64,000 nt of DNA, taken from positions 124,001 to 188,000 of the forward strand of contig JBBAEN010000002.1 of NCBI GenBank assembly GCA_041655955.1. Reading direction: 5' to 3'. Positions 26,850-36,175 of this stretch are shown piece after piece. The position numbers and the translations under genes are program-made. Position 1 is the stretch's first letter. Every line of letters starts with the position of its first letter. A model generated the notes under the pieces. It was not told the origin of the DNA. It saw nothing but the letters and a program-made list of their open reading frames with translations, and ran no database searches. This DNA is from Micavibrio_A sp041655955 (GTDB lineage: Bacteria; Pseudomonadota; Alphaproteobacteria; Micavibrionales; Micavibrionaceae).

Positions 26850-27614
26850 ATGACATCAACGCTTAAATTCATGGCATTGGGGCTGGCGTCGCTGATGCTT
26901 TTCGGCGCATCCCCGGCATCCGCGCAAAATAACGGGCTGAACCTGCCGCCCGCGGGCCAGACCATCATCAATTTCTCGGCCACCGAGCGCCGCACGGTTC
27001 CGCAGGATCTGCTCGTCGCGTCCTTGCGCATCGAGGTCGAAAAGGAAGGGCCGAAAGATATTCAAAAGGAAATTAACGAGGCGATGACAAAAGCCCTCGC
27101 CCTCGCCAAGGCGGAAAGCGCCCTGAAAGTATCGACGGGCAATTATTCGGTTTATAAATACGAACATCCGATCAAGCGCAGCCAGGACGGAACGGTTGAA
27201 AAGACGGCCACCATGTGGCGCGGTTCGCAAACCATCGAACTGCAATCGAAAGATTCCGAAACGCTCCTGACGGTCGTCGGCAAGATTCAGGAACTGGATT
27301 TCGCGATGAATAATCTTTCCTACACGCTCTCGCCGGAGCTGACGGAAAAAATCCGTGACGAGCTGATGGTCGAGGCGCTTAAAAAACTCACCGCGAAAGC
27401 GAAAGTCGTCGCGGCGACGCTCGGCAAGGCCAATGTCGATCTGGTCGATGTCAATGTCGATACGGGCGGCCCCGTCGTGCCGATGTATAAGAACGTCATG
27501 GCCCGCTCTGGAATGGCAATGGCGGCCAGCGAGGCCATGGCGGCGCCCGTTGCGGAAGCGGGGGAAACGGACATCTCCCTCACCGTATCGGCCCGCGCCC
27601 TCATCAAGCCTTAA
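26850..27614 (+). CDS. Periplasmic SIMPL-domain (DUF541) protein
   Basis: 254 aa with a clear signal peptide ending ASA-QNN and a strong GAAGGAGGG ribosome site. The mature part is a SIMPL/DUF541 domain: INFSATERRTVPQDLLVASLRIE, a Q-K-E-I-N-E-A-M-x-K-A helix, and the SLTVSARALIKP ending with the conserved VSA strand. The family includes E. coli YggE, linked to oxidative stress, and BP26 of Brucella, which forms channel-like oligomers. The molecular role is unknown. It is followed by a bidirectional terminator. Confidence 0.9.
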   Translation: MTSTLKFMALGLASLMLFGASPASAQNNGLNLPPAGQTIINFSATERRTVPQDLLVASLRIEVEKEGPKDIQKEINEAMTKALALAKAESALKVSTGNYSVYKYEHPIKRSQDGTVEKTATMWRGSQTIELQSKDSETLLTVVGKIQELDFAMNNLSYTLSPELTEKIRDELMVEALKKLTAKAKVVAATLGKANVDLVDVNVDTGGPVVPMYKNVMARSGMAMAASEAMAAPVAEAGETDISLTVSARALIKP

Positions 27615-27651
27615 GGCGCCGAACCTTTGGGCCATCGGGCCTCTCTCTTCC

Positions 27652-27681
27652 AAAAGCGCCGGAATTTTCCGGCGCTTTTTT
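27652..27681. terminator. Bidirectional terminator between SIMPL and permease genes
   Basis: A perfect 10-bp stem AGCGCCGGAA/TTCCGGCGCT has a 2-nt loop and is flanked by A and T runs on both sides. It lies exactly between two convergent genes. Confidence 0.93.
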
Positions 27682-30322
27682 ATTCGTTACGGAGATAGGG
27701 CGCAGGGGGCGCGGACAAAACCCGCCCCGTAATTATCCATCCGGCCAGAAGCGTCAACACCATCCCCGCCGCGATCGCCGCAAAGGCGGGAAGCGCGTAG
27801 AAACTCCAGCCCAGCTCCATCACACCCGCCATCACGGCCCATGAAATGGCCGCGCCCAGAAACAGGGCGATAAAGGCGGCGGCGAATCCGAGCAGGCAGA
27901 ACTCAAACAGGAATCCGGCCAGAAGCGTTGCCTTGCGCACGCCGAGAACTTTCAGGACAACCGTGTCATAGAGCCTTTGCATCCGCGTCGCCGCAAGGCT
28001 TCCGGCCAGAACGAAAATCCCCGTCACGATCGCGACCAGTGCGGAAAGGCGCGCGGCCATGGCGATATTGCCCATGATGCCGCTCGCGGCTTCCACCGCG
28101 TCGGAGAGGCGGATCATGGAAATATTCGGGAAGGCCGCGCCGATGGCGCGCTGGATCGCGGCCTCGTTCGCGGGGTCTGCGACGATCGTCGCAAGCCATG
28201 TGTGCGGCGCGGCCTCCAGCGTGCCGGGCGCAAAGCTAATGGCGAAATTGATGGTGAAATTCATCCAGTTGACGCTGCGGACATTCGCGATTTCCGCCGT
28301 GATGTCGCGCCCCATGATATTGACCGTGATCCTATCGCCCGGATGGACGCCAAAGGCTTTTTGCACGTCATCGACAACGGAAACAAGCGGCGGCCCCGCA
28401 TAATCCGCCGGCCACCATTCCCCTTCCATGATTTCCGAATGGGCGGGCAAATCCTGCGTATAGGTAAAGCCGCGATCATTTTGCAAAAGCCAGCGTTCGG
28501 CATTGTTCCGGATCGCCTCTTCCGCCGGAACGCCGTTCACCGCGACGATGCGCCCGCGCAAATTCGGCGAAAGGCGCAGCGTATGGACGCTGGGCTGCGC
28601 CGTAACCAGCGCCGCGAACGCCTCTTTCTGGTCGCCCTGAATATCCATGAAGAAAAAGGCGGGCGCGTCGGCGGGCAGGTTTTGCGCGATGCCATAGCGC
28701 AAATTCATCTCCACGAGCGTAATCCCGACAATCACCGTCAGGCCAAGCCCCAGCGAGATCAGCGTGTTCGCCGTCGCATTGCCGGGCCGCGATAAATTAC
28801 GCAAGGCAAGCCGCAGGGCGGGCTTTCCGCGCACAGGGAAGGCCCCCGCAAGAAGCGCAATCATTTTCCCGCAAAGCCAGAATAGCAGCAGGCAAAGCCC
28901 CGCGCCGATAACATAGGAAAGGGCAAAGCCCGGCTCCCGCGCGGAGCCTATGGCCAGCCCCGCGAGGAGCAGCGCCGTCAATCCAAGCCCCGCCTTATAA
29001 TTGCGCGGCAGGTTTTCCATCCCCGCGCCGCCGCCAAGCCCCGCGGAGGACGACCTGAAAAGTTCGAGCGGCGAAAACCCGATCGCCCGTCCCAGCGGGA
29101 GAAGGCTGAACAAGGCCGCAATCAGCAAACCGAAAAGCGCGGGCAGTAAAAACCCTTCGGCGCGCAGCCGCATATCGACGGGAAAAGGCAAAATATCCTG
29201 CAAGAACGGCGCGGCAAGGAAGGGCAGCGCCGCGCCGGTAATAATGCCCGCCAGAATACCCGCGGAAGAAATAAGGCCGATCTGGATCGCATAGATCCGC
29301 TCGATAAAACTCCGCCGCGCGCCCAGCATTTTCAAAATCGCAATCGTCTTCAGCCGCGTTTCGAGATAGGCGCGAAGGCCGTTGCCGATACCGATCCCGC
29401 CAATGAGAAGCGCCGAAAGGCCGACCAGCGTCAGGAACAGCATCATCCGTTCGACAAAGCGCGTGACTTGCGGCGAGGCGTTGTTCGCATCGCGGATCCG
29501 CGGATTATGCGCGGCGAACTCATCCCCGATCCGTTTGGCGATATCCGCCAGCGGCGCGTCCTGCGGCAGGCGAACGCGCAAATCGTAATAAAGCATCGCG
29601 CCGTTTTGCGTGAAGCCCGTTTTTTCCAGCGCAGCCAGATCGATCATCGCCCGCGGCGCAAGGCCGAAACGCGATCCGCCCGCCCTGTCCGGCTCCCGCG
29701 CGATAAAAGAGGCGACGGTAAAAAGCGCCTCGCCGACGCGCACCTGATCGCCGATAGCGAGATCCAGCCTGCCGCGCAGCGCCGGATCGAGGACGATGCC
29801 ATCCTGCGCAAGGGCTTCGGCCAAGGGGTCTATGGCGGCAGGAACCACGGACGCGGGAGAGGCTGGGGGAGCGGCGGGGCTGGCTGAGGCAGGGTTGGCT
29901 GGGGCAGGGTTGGCTGGGGCAGGGCTGGCCGGAACGGCGGCGGAAGAAGCGCCCGCGTCAAGGCTCATCGCGCCGTAAAGCGGATAGGCCCCGTCAACCG
30001 CCTTTAATTCCACCAGCGTGGTATCGCCGGTTGCGGGATTGGAGAGCATGACGCGGGCCTCTACCGTATCCGAAAACCGCGCGCCGGCTTCTTCCAGCCG
30101 CTCCCGCAATGCCTCCGGCGCGGGCTGGTAGAGCGTGCGGACGATCATGTCGCCGCCGAGGATCTCGCGCCCGTTTTTCTGGATGCCGTCAAGCACCGCA
30201 TGGCTTGTAACCTGCACGCAGGCGATCGAGGCGACGCCGAGAATAAGGCAGATAAGGACGATGCGCATGGCGGACAAAGCGCCGCGCAAATCCCGTATCG
30301 CATATTGAAAGGCCAGTTTCAT
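27680..30322 (-). CDS. FtsX-like ABC transporter permease (YbbP type)
   Basis: 880 aa. There is an N-terminal TM helix (MRIVLICLILGVASIACVQV), a large periplasmic domain, then two FtsX-type four-helix blocks (about residues 290-460 and the C-terminal 120 residues). This is the YbbP/predicted lysophospholipase-associated ABC layout. It pairs with the ATPase gene upstream, with a 4-base ATGA overlap that fixes this start. As in E. coli, the ybbA-ybbP-like pair is divergent from tesA, which suggests a conserved link with lipid or lipoprotein metabolism. The periplasmic domain has an Ala/Pro/Ser insertion of about 35 residues, with five-residue P-A-N-P-A repeats near residues 135-170, encoded by a short DNA repeat at about 29870-29945. 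Confidence 0.88.
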   Translation of the reverse strand: MKLAFQYAIRDLRGALSAMRIVLICLILGVASIACVQVTSHAVLDGIQKNGREILGGDMIVRTLYQPAPEALRERLEEAGARFSDTVEARVMLSNPATGDTTLVELKAVDGAYPLYGAMSLDAGASSAAVPASPAPANPAPANPASASPAAPPASPASVVPAAIDPLAEALAQDGIVLDPALRGRLDLAIGDQVRVGEALFTVASFIAREPDRAGGSRFGLAPRAMIDLAALEKTGFTQNGAMLYYDLRVRLPQDAPLADIAKRIGDEFAAHNPRIRDANNASPQVTRFVERMMLFLTLVGLSALLIGGIGIGNGLRAYLETRLKTIAILKMLGARRSFIERIYAIQIGLISSAGILAGIITGAALPFLAAPFLQDILPFPVDMRLRAEGFLLPALFGLLIAALFSLLPLGRAIGFSPLELFRSSSAGLGGGAGMENLPRNYKAGLGLTALLLAGLAIGSAREPGFALSYVIGAGLCLLLFWLCGKMIALLAGAFPVRGKPALRLALRNLSRPGNATANTLISLGLGLTVIVGITLVEMNLRYGIAQNLPADAPAFFFMDIQGDQKEAFAALVTAQPSVHTLRLSPNLRGRIVAVNGVPAEEAIRNNAERWLLQNDRGFTYTQDLPAHSEIMEGEWWPADYAGPPLVSVVDDVQKAFGVHPGDRITVNIMGRDITAEIANVRSVNWMNFTINFAISFAPGTLEAAPHTWLATIVADPANEAAIQRAIGAAFPNISMIRLSDAVEAASGIMGNIAMAARLSALVAIVTGIFVLAGSLAATRMQRLYDTVVLKVLGVRKATLLAGFLFEFCLLGFAAAFIALFLGAAISWAVMAGVMELGWSFYALPAFAAIAAGMVLTLLAGWIITGRVLSAPPAPYLRNE

Positions 30323-30987
30323 GACGCGGCGGCAACCTTTCCGTCCCGGATATGAATCCGGCGGTCGCACGATGCCGCAAGCGCCGCGTCATGGGTGATC
30401 AGGATAAGCGTCGAACCATGCGCTTTGACCCGTTCAAAGAGCAGATCGATAATGGCGCGGCCCGTTTCCTGATCGAGATTGCCCGTCGGCTCGTCGGCAA
30501 GGATAAGCTTCGGCTTCATGGAAAGGGCGCGGGCGATCGCGACGCGCTGCTGCTCGCCGCCCGAAAGCTGGGACGGGTAATGATCGAAACGGTGGGAAAG
30601 TCCTACACCGGACAGCGCCTCTTCCGCCAGCGCCGCGGCGTCCGCAATCCCCGCAAGCTCCAGCGGGATCGCGACATTTTCGATCGCCGTCATGGTCGGG
30701 ATCAGGTGAAAATTCTGGAACACGATCCCGAAATTATCGCGGCGGATCGCCGCGCGCCCGTCTTCGGACAGCGCCGCCATATCCTTGCCTTCAAACATGA
30801 TCCTGCCGCCGCTCGGCTGTAACAGCCCCGCGCAAACCATCAGGATGGAAGTCTTGCCCGACCCCGAAGGGCCGAGAATCGCCACGGATTTTCCGGCCTC
30901 GAAGCCAAGATCGATGCCGTGAAGAATGGAAACGTCACCGGCATTGCCGGACAGGGTCAAATGGACGTCATGAAGGGAAAGGAGCAT
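30319..30987 (-). CDS. ABC transporter ATPase (LolD/YbbA type)
   Basis: 222 aa. Walker A GPSGSGKTS, Q-loop FQNFHLIPTMTAIENV, signature LSGGEQQRVAIARAL, Walker B LILADEPTGNLD and H-loop LITHDAALA are all present. The sequence is of the LolD/MacB ATPase subfamily that drives mechanotransmission rather than solute transport. It is coupled to the FtsX-like permease and divergent from the tesA-like gene by 62 bp. Confidence 0.95.
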   Translation of the reverse strand: MLLSLHDVHLTLSGNAGDVSILHGIDLGFEAGKSVAILGPSGSGKTSILMVCAGLLQPSGGRIMFEGKDMAALSEDGRAAIRRDNFGIVFQNFHLIPTMTAIENVAIPLELAGIADAAALAEEALSGVGLSHRFDHYPSQLSGGEQQRVAIARALSMKPKLILADEPTGNLDQETGRAIIDLLFERVKAHGSTLILITHDAALAASCDRRIHIRDGKVAAAS

Positions 30988-31049
30988 GGGGACTTTTTTA
31001 CCGCTTATAAAATGATATATCCTTCAAAGAGATACCATGATGAAACGGG

Positions 31050-31676
31050 ATGACAATGTATAAAGCCGCTTTTTTTCTTCTGGCCGCGCTGCTGGCCCTT
31101 AGCCCCCACGGCGCCATGGCCGCGCAAAAACGCATCGTCGCACTGGGCGACAGCCTCACCGCGGGTTACGGGCTGGGGCGCGGCGAAGATTTCGCGGCAA
31201 AGCTGCAAGAAGCCCTCACCGCGGACGGAATTGACGTTAAAATCGACAATGCGGGTGTTTCGGGCGATACCAGCGCGGGCGGCCTCGCGCGGCTGGACTG
31301 GGCGACGGCGGGGGAGCCGAAACCGGATCTCGTTCTTGTCGCGCTCGGCGCGAATGATATGCTGCGCGGCCTCGATCCGGCTCTCACCAAAGATAATCTT
31401 TCCAAAATCATCACGGGGCTGAAAGATCGCGATATTGACGTTCTCCTTGTCGGGATGCGCAGCCCCGCCAATATGGGCCCGCTCTTCCGCGGCAAATTCG
31501 ACCGGATATATAAAGAGCTTGCGAAAGAGCATGGCGTGCCGCTCTACCCGTTCTTTTTAGAAGGCGTCGCGCTCAACGCCGCGCTGAATCTGGAGGACGG
31601 AATCCACCCCAATCAGGACGGGATTGCGCTGATGGTGAAGAATATTTTACCTGCCGTTAAAAAAGCTTTGAAATAA
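31050..31676 (+). CDS. tesA: TesA-like arylesterase / lysophospholipase
   Basis: 208 aa with a signal peptide (ending AMA-AQKR), so periplasmic. It is an SGNH hydrolase: block I IVALGDSLTAGYGL with the nucleophile Ser, block II Gly in DNAGVSGDTSAGG, block III VALGANDML, and block V DGIHPNQDG with the Asp/His pair. It would hydrolyse acyl thioesters, aryl esters or lysophospholipids. It diverges from the YbbA/YbbP-like pair as in many proteobacteria. Start ATGs at 31050 and 31056 are equally possible. Confidence 0.92.
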   Translation: MTMYKAAFFLLAALLALSPHGAMAAQKRIVALGDSLTAGYGLGRGEDFAAKLQEALTADGIDVKIDNAGVSGDTSAGGLARLDWATAGEPKPDLVLVALGANDMLRGLDPALTKDNLSKIITGLKDRDIDVLLVGMRSPANMGPLFRGKFDRIYKELAKEHGVPLYPFFLEGVALNAALNLEDGIHPNQDGIALMVKNILPAVKKALK

Positions 31677-31810
31677 GCGCCGCGGGACTGAAGAACGGCC
31701 CCACAAGAGCGGCCCTCACAACCAGCAGCCCTGAAATTGCGGCCTTAAAATAGCGGGCTTAAAATAGCGCCCTTAAAACCGCCCCCTGTTTATAACCGCA
31801 CACCCCGCCC

Positions 31811-32980
31811 CTAAAGGCCCAAAAGCTTTTCAAGATGGTGGGAGGACACGCCGTAAAATTCCCTGATCTTATAAAAGCTTTCAAGCGCCACCTTTTCGCG
31901 GCGCGGATCGGCGGGCGCTTTTTCGGCGATGATCATGATGTTCTTCGCCGTATGCGCGTCCGATACGAATTCCACCACCTTGACCTTATAGGCTTTATGT
32001 TCCAGAAGCAGCGCCCGCATGGAATCGGTCGCCATCTCCGCGCTGCGCTCCATGAAAATCCCGTGGCGCAGAACCGGGCCTAGCGCGGATGAGGGCGCGC
32101 CTTTTTCCATCGCGCGCCTGACCTGCTTGTGACAGCAGGGCGCCGCGACAATCAAATCCGCGCCCGCCGCGATACCTTTGTAAAGCGCGTCGTCGGTCGC
32201 CGTATCGCAGGCATGGAGCGCGACCAGCACATTCACGCCCGCCGCGTCGAACCCTTCGATCGTATCGCAGGCGAAATGCAGATTTTCAAACCCCGCCCGG
32301 CGCGCGACGCCGTTGCATAAATCGGCCATGTCGCGGCGCATTTCAACACCCGTCACATGGGCCGCGCGCCCAAGATGGTTTTGCAGGTAATCATAGAGCG
32401 CAAAGGTAAGATACCCCTTCCCCGATCCCATATCGGCGGCGCGGACAGGGCCGTCCGGCAGGGCGCGCAGAGCGGGGGCGAGCAATTCGATATAGCGGTT
32501 GATCTGGCGGTATTTGTCCTGCGCCTTTTTAAAGACGCGGCCCTCTTCGTCGCTGAGGCCCAGCGCATGGAGATAGGCCGCCGCCCGATCGGCGGGGATT
32601 GCCCGCTTTTTATCGCGGTCATGGGACGCGCCCGCCGCGTCCGGTTTCAAGGTCGGGGCCTTGCGGTGCAGGGCCGGTTTCCCCCCCTTGCGCGCTTCAT
32701 AAATAATATCGGCGTCCGCGGTAAAAAGCGTCGCCGCCGTAAAGCCGGATTCAAGACAGGCGCTTATTTCAAGAAGCGCCGCATCCGTCGCATGGTTTTT
32801 GACGATGTCGCGGGTTTTATAGCGGTAGGTGAAGCTCATCCTGTCCTGCCGCTTGATGACGACGCGGCGGACGATAATTTTGGCGAGATCCGCCTCGCCG
32901 CCGCGGTAACCGGCAAGGGTCAGCCGGATAAAACTTTCGTCCTTCAGGCTTTTGGCAATTTCATCGAGGAATATTTGCAT
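31811..32980 (-). CDS. SAM-dependent methyltransferase (Methyltransf_32 type)
   Basis: 389 aa. The N-terminal ~110 residues form a small alpha/beta domain (FIRLTLAGYRGGEADLAKI). The C-terminal domain is a Rossmann methyltransferase with AADMGSGKGYLTFALYDYL, an acidic GVEMRRDMADLC and the signature LVALHACDTATDDAL...IVAAPCCHKQ. The PCCHKQ pattern is typical of Methyltransf_32 proteins, several of which are thought to act on RNA. The substrate is unknown. The 130-bp gap downstream holds 14-bp TTAAAATAGCGG-type repeats. Confidence 0.8.
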   Translation of the reverse strand: MQIFLDEIAKSLKDESFIRLTLAGYRGGEADLAKIIVRRVVIKRQDRMSFTYRYKTRDIVKNHATDAALLEISACLESGFTAATLFTADADIIYEARKGGKPALHRKAPTLKPDAAGASHDRDKKRAIPADRAAAYLHALGLSDEEGRVFKKAQDKYRQINRYIELLAPALRALPDGPVRAADMGSGKGYLTFALYDYLQNHLGRAAHVTGVEMRRDMADLCNGVARRAGFENLHFACDTIEGFDAAGVNVLVALHACDTATDDALYKGIAAGADLIVAAPCCHKQVRRAMEKGAPSSALGPVLRHGIFMERSAEMATDSMRALLLEHKAYKVKVVEFVSDAHTAKNIMIIAEKAPADPRREKVALESFYKIREFYGVSSHHLEKLLGL

Positions 32981-33008
32981 GATTTCCGCTTACAAAAGCC
33001 GGGGAATC

Positions 33009-33099
33009 TGGCGGACAGGGAGGGATTCGAACCCTCGATACGGGATTAGCGTATACACACTTTCCAGGCGTGCGCCTTAAACCACTCGGCCACCTGTCC
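33009..33099 (-). tRNA. tRNA-Ser (anticodon GGA)
   Basis: A 91-nt class II tRNA with an encoded CCA end. The acceptor stem is GGACAGG/CCTGTCC, the D-arm is GGCCGAGTGGTTTAAGGC, the anticodon loop is CTGGAAA with GGA (33063-33065 on the plus strand), and there is a long variable arm and a GGTTCGAATCC T-arm. The long variable arm and the anticodon identify serine. Confidence 0.97.
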
Positions 33100-33316
33100 T
33101 TATAAAAAAGTTGGCCGGACAGTATCGAAAAAGCCGGATGAGGGCAAGTCTTTATGCGGGACTGCCGGGGGGAGGTGCTTTTCCGGCCTTTTCCCTTTTC
33201 CATGAAGCTGTTAGAATAAGGCAAATCAGGCGGCCCGAAGGGCGGCCTTCAACCCCATTTTGCCCCTTCCCGCGGAGAAATTCGTCCCGCAAAGCCGCGG
33301 CGGACAGACAAGAAAT

Positions 33317-33754
33317 ATGAGTGGAAGCGTAAAACTTTGGTGTTTCATCCTTCTCCTGCCGTTTTTCGCGGCGGTCGGGCATGATTTTTACGCCAATTTC
33401 CTGGCCACCCATGAACAGAAAACGCGGCTCGAAGCCTTTGAAATCGACCCGAAAGCCTATCAGGGCAGTGATTTCGGCTATATCCTCGTCAAATACGCCC
33501 CGAACCAGTTTTATGCCGTCCGCGAGGTCGTCCCGAAAAGCTTCTGGGAGAAATGGATAGAGCCGGTATTGCATCTCTATAGCTTCGTCGTCGCGCTGTT
33601 TCCGGCTTTTCTTTATTTCATCTGGCTTTTATTCTGCCGCATCTTCGATCGCGGGCCGTTTGCGGGGGCCGGCCCGTCCATAGGCCGCGGTGGCCGTTCG
33701 TCCGACATGGCGCTGCGCCCCAAAAACGAGGCCATGCAGTTCAAGCGTAAATAA
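33317..33754 (+). CDS. Small membrane protein, unknown
   Basis: 145 aa. There is an N-terminal hydrophobic helix (LWCFILLLPFFAAVG), a central ~50-residue polar part (FEIDPKAYQGSDFGYILVKYAP) that is probably periplasmic, a second hydrophobic helix (LYSFVVALFPAFLYFIWLLF) and a basic cytoplasmic tail ending QFKRK. No family was recognised. The start is the ATG just before the first helix, with a weak ribosome site. It is convergent with an alpha/beta hydrolase. Confidence 0.65.
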   Translation: MSGSVKLWCFILLLPFFAAVGHDFYANFLATHEQKTRLEAFEIDPKAYQGSDFGYILVKYAPNQFYAVREVVPKSFWEKWIEPVLHLYSFVVALFPAFLYFIWLLFCRIFDRGPFAGAGPSIGRGGRSSDMALRPKNEAMQFKRK

Positions 33755-33858
33755 AAACCCTCAACAGGGCGCAACTCCTTGGGTAAGCCCTAAAAGCCGG
33801 ATAAATAGAGGCCCCTAAAATCGCAAGCAATCCGGCGCGCCGGCCTCTAGCACCGGGC

Positions 33859-34635
33859 TCAAACACCTGCCGGCGCGTCTTCCCCAAGGCCGGATAATTC
33901 CTGCGCAATAAGGTCGATAAGCGCAAGATCTTCCGGCGTGGACAGCCTGTGATCGCCGTCTTCGCGCAAATAGACCCGCACATCCTGATGGGGAACCGCC
34001 GCCGCGATGCGCTGCGCCGTTTGCCATGAAACATCCTCGTCCTTCATGCCCTGCACCAGCCGGACGGGCGCTTTGATGGCAAGCGGCCCCGGCAAAAGAC
34101 AATGCGCCCCGCCTTCATCGAGCAGTTTTTGCGTGATATGACAGGGAAAATCCGGAATCCCCTCATGGAGGCTGAAATACCCGTCTTTTTCGAGGGCGGA
34201 GCGCTGCGCCGCGCCCATCTCCGCCAGGATTTCCCGCGTAAAATCAGGCGCGGCGGCAAGCCCTATAAGCCCCGCCACTCTTTCAGGCCGCTCAAGCGCC
34301 GCCAGCAAAGACAGCCAGCCCCCCATGGAAGAGCCTATTAAAACCAGCGCCCCTTCGGCCACATTGTCGATTATGTCCAGCGCGTCGCGCTTCCAGTCGC
34401 CGATCGCCGCATCCTCGAACAGGCCGTCCGAACGCCCATGGCCGCGGCAATCGAACCGCACGAATGCCTGCCCGCGGGCGGCGCAGGCATCGGCCAGATA
34501 TTCCGCCTTTGTGCCCTCCATGTCCGACCACAGCCCGTGCAGGAACAAAATAGTCGGCAAAGCGCCGTTCCTGCCCGCCTGTTTCCTGTAGGCAAGGCGC
34601 GGCGCATCGTCACGGTGCAAGAATTCCACGGACAT
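33859..34635 (-). CDS. Alpha/beta hydrolase
   Basis: 258 aa cytosolic hydrolase. The oxyanion segment is LFLHGLWSDMEGTK, the nucleophile elbow is LIGSSMGGWLS (Ser), the acid is Asp in GMKDEDVSW and the His is in EDGDHRLSTPED. The layout resembles ABHD10-like thioesterases/esterases (deacylases). The substrate is unknown. It is divergent from a glycosyltransferase gene. Confidence 0.87.
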   Translation of the reverse strand: MSVEFLHRDDAPRLAYRKQAGRNGALPTILFLHGLWSDMEGTKAEYLADACAARGQAFVRFDCRGHGRSDGLFEDAAIGDWKRDALDIIDNVAEGALVLIGSSMGGWLSLLAALERPERVAGLIGLAAAPDFTREILAEMGAAQRSALEKDGYFSLHEGIPDFPCHITQKLLDEGGAHCLLPGPLAIKAPVRLVQGMKDEDVSWQTAQRIAAAVPHQDVRVYLREDGDHRLSTPEDLALIDLIAQELSGLGEDAPAGV

Positions 34636-34729
34636 TTCTGGCGAACCCCTCTTTTCTTTTTCCCACGGGTGCGATCCGTGCTAGTGCTATAAGGCTTGTC
34701 CCGCATCAGACAGACCCGACATTATTGCC

Positions 34730-36166
34730 ATGACAGATAATATTATAACAGAAAAATCAAGCCAGGCGCCGGACGCCAAAAGAATGCCTGTGATTATGCA
34801 GATCATTCCCTCGCTGGGCGCAGGGGGGGCGGAGCAGGGCTGTATTGATGTCGCGGCGGAGCTGGTCAAATCCGGCTCGACCTCGATTGTCGTCAGCCAT
34901 GGCGGCCACCGCGTGCCGGAAATAGTGCGCGCAGGTTCCATCCATATCGATCTTCCCGTTCATTCCAAAAACCCGCTTGTCATGTGGCGGAACATCTCCA
35001 GGCTCCGCCGCCTTATCCGCAAATATGACGCGGATATCGTCCATGCCAGATCCCGCGCCCCCGCATGGTCTGCGTGGAAAGCCTGCCGCAAAACAAAAGC
35101 GCGCTTTATGACGACCTGTCACGCGCCGTTCAATATTTCCGGCGGCCTCAAGCGTTTTTACAATTCATCCATCGCCAAGGGTGAACGTATCATCGCGATT
35201 TCCAACTATGTCAGAAATTATCTTTTGAAAAATTACGCTGTCGATGAAAGCCGCCTCCGCCTGATCCATCGCGGCGTTGCGATCGAAAAATTCCACCCCA
35301 ACGCCGTCGCGCCCGCGCATCTGATCAAAATTTCACAGGAATGGCGCCTGCCGGATAGCTGCCGGATCGTCATGATGCCCGCGCGGCTCACGCGCTGGAA
35401 AGGCCCGCTCGTCCTGATCGAAGCCATGGCAAAGCTGAACAGGGACGATGTTTTCTGCATCCTTATCGGCGACGATCAGGGCCGCAAGGATTTCCGTGCC
35501 GAAGTCGAAAACGCCATCAAGGAAAAAGATCTCGAAGGCCGCATCCGCATTATCGGCCATTGCAGCGACATGCCCGCCGCCTACATGCTGGCGACCGTTA
35601 TCGTTTGCGCTTCGACCGACCCGGAAGGGTTCGGCCGCGTCCCGATCGAGGCCCAAGCCATGGGCCGCCCGATTGTCGCGACCGATCACGGCGGCGCGCA
35701 GGAAACGATCATCGCAGGGGAAACCGGCTGGCTCGTCCCGCCTTCGGATGCGGACGCGCTGGCCAAAGCCATCGGTGAGGCGCTCGACATGGACGATGAA
35801 AAGCGCTTTACGATGGCGACCCGTTCCATGATGCATATTGCGGAGAATTTCACGAAGACGCGGATGCTGGACAGCACGATGGATGTTTATGCCGAGCTTC
35901 TCTACGAGAAATACAAGCCGCATGAAATTGCCGCCCTGCCTGAACCACTGCCTGAGTCGCTACCTGAACCGCCGCGTGAACCGCTGGCCGAATCATTGGC
36001 CGAACCGCCGCCGGCAAACGCACAAAATCCTGCCGCCTCATCAACCCCCGCGAAAGCCGGAAAAGATGAAAGCCCGCCCGCGTCCGGTAAAACCGGCGAA
36101 GAAAGCGGGACGTCCGCGCAGCCGGGCGGCACAAGCGCCCTTGCCGCGGGGAAGAAGGCTGTATAG
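34730..36166 (+). CDS. GT4-family glycosyltransferase
   Basis: 478 aa GT-B fold enzyme. N-terminal acceptor domain entry is MQIIPSLGAGGAEQGCIDVA. The C-terminal donor domain has MMPARLTRWKGPLVLIEA and the E-x7-E region STDPEGFGRVPIEAQAMG. It probably adds a sugar to lipopolysaccharide or another surface glycan. The last ~85 residues are a Pro/Glu/Ala low-complexity tail (LPEPLPESLPEPP-type repeats) outside the fold. It is followed 9 bp later by a heptosyltransferase-like gene, so the two are probably one unit for envelope glycan assembly. Confidence 0.9.
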   Translation: MTDNIITEKSSQAPDAKRMPVIMQIIPSLGAGGAEQGCIDVAAELVKSGSTSIVVSHGGHRVPEIVRAGSIHIDLPVHSKNPLVMWRNISRLRRLIRKYDADIVHARSRAPAWSAWKACRKTKARFMTTCHAPFNISGGLKRFYNSSIAKGERIIAISNYVRNYLLKNYAVDESRLRLIHRGVAIEKFHPNAVAPAHLIKISQEWRLPDSCRIVMMPARLTRWKGPLVLIEAMAKLNRDDVFCILIGDDQGRKDFRAEVENAIKEKDLEGRIRIIGHCSDMPAAYMLATVIVCASTDPEGFGRVPIEAQAMGRPIVATDHGGAQETIIAGETGWLVPPSDADALAKAIGEALDMDDEKRFTMATRSMMHIAENFTKTRMLDSTMDVYAELLYEKYKPHEIAALPEPLPESLPEPPREPLAESLAEPPPANAQNPAASSTPAKAGKDESPPASGKTGEESGTSAQPGGTSALAAGKKAV

Positions 36167-36175
36167 AACAGGCTG

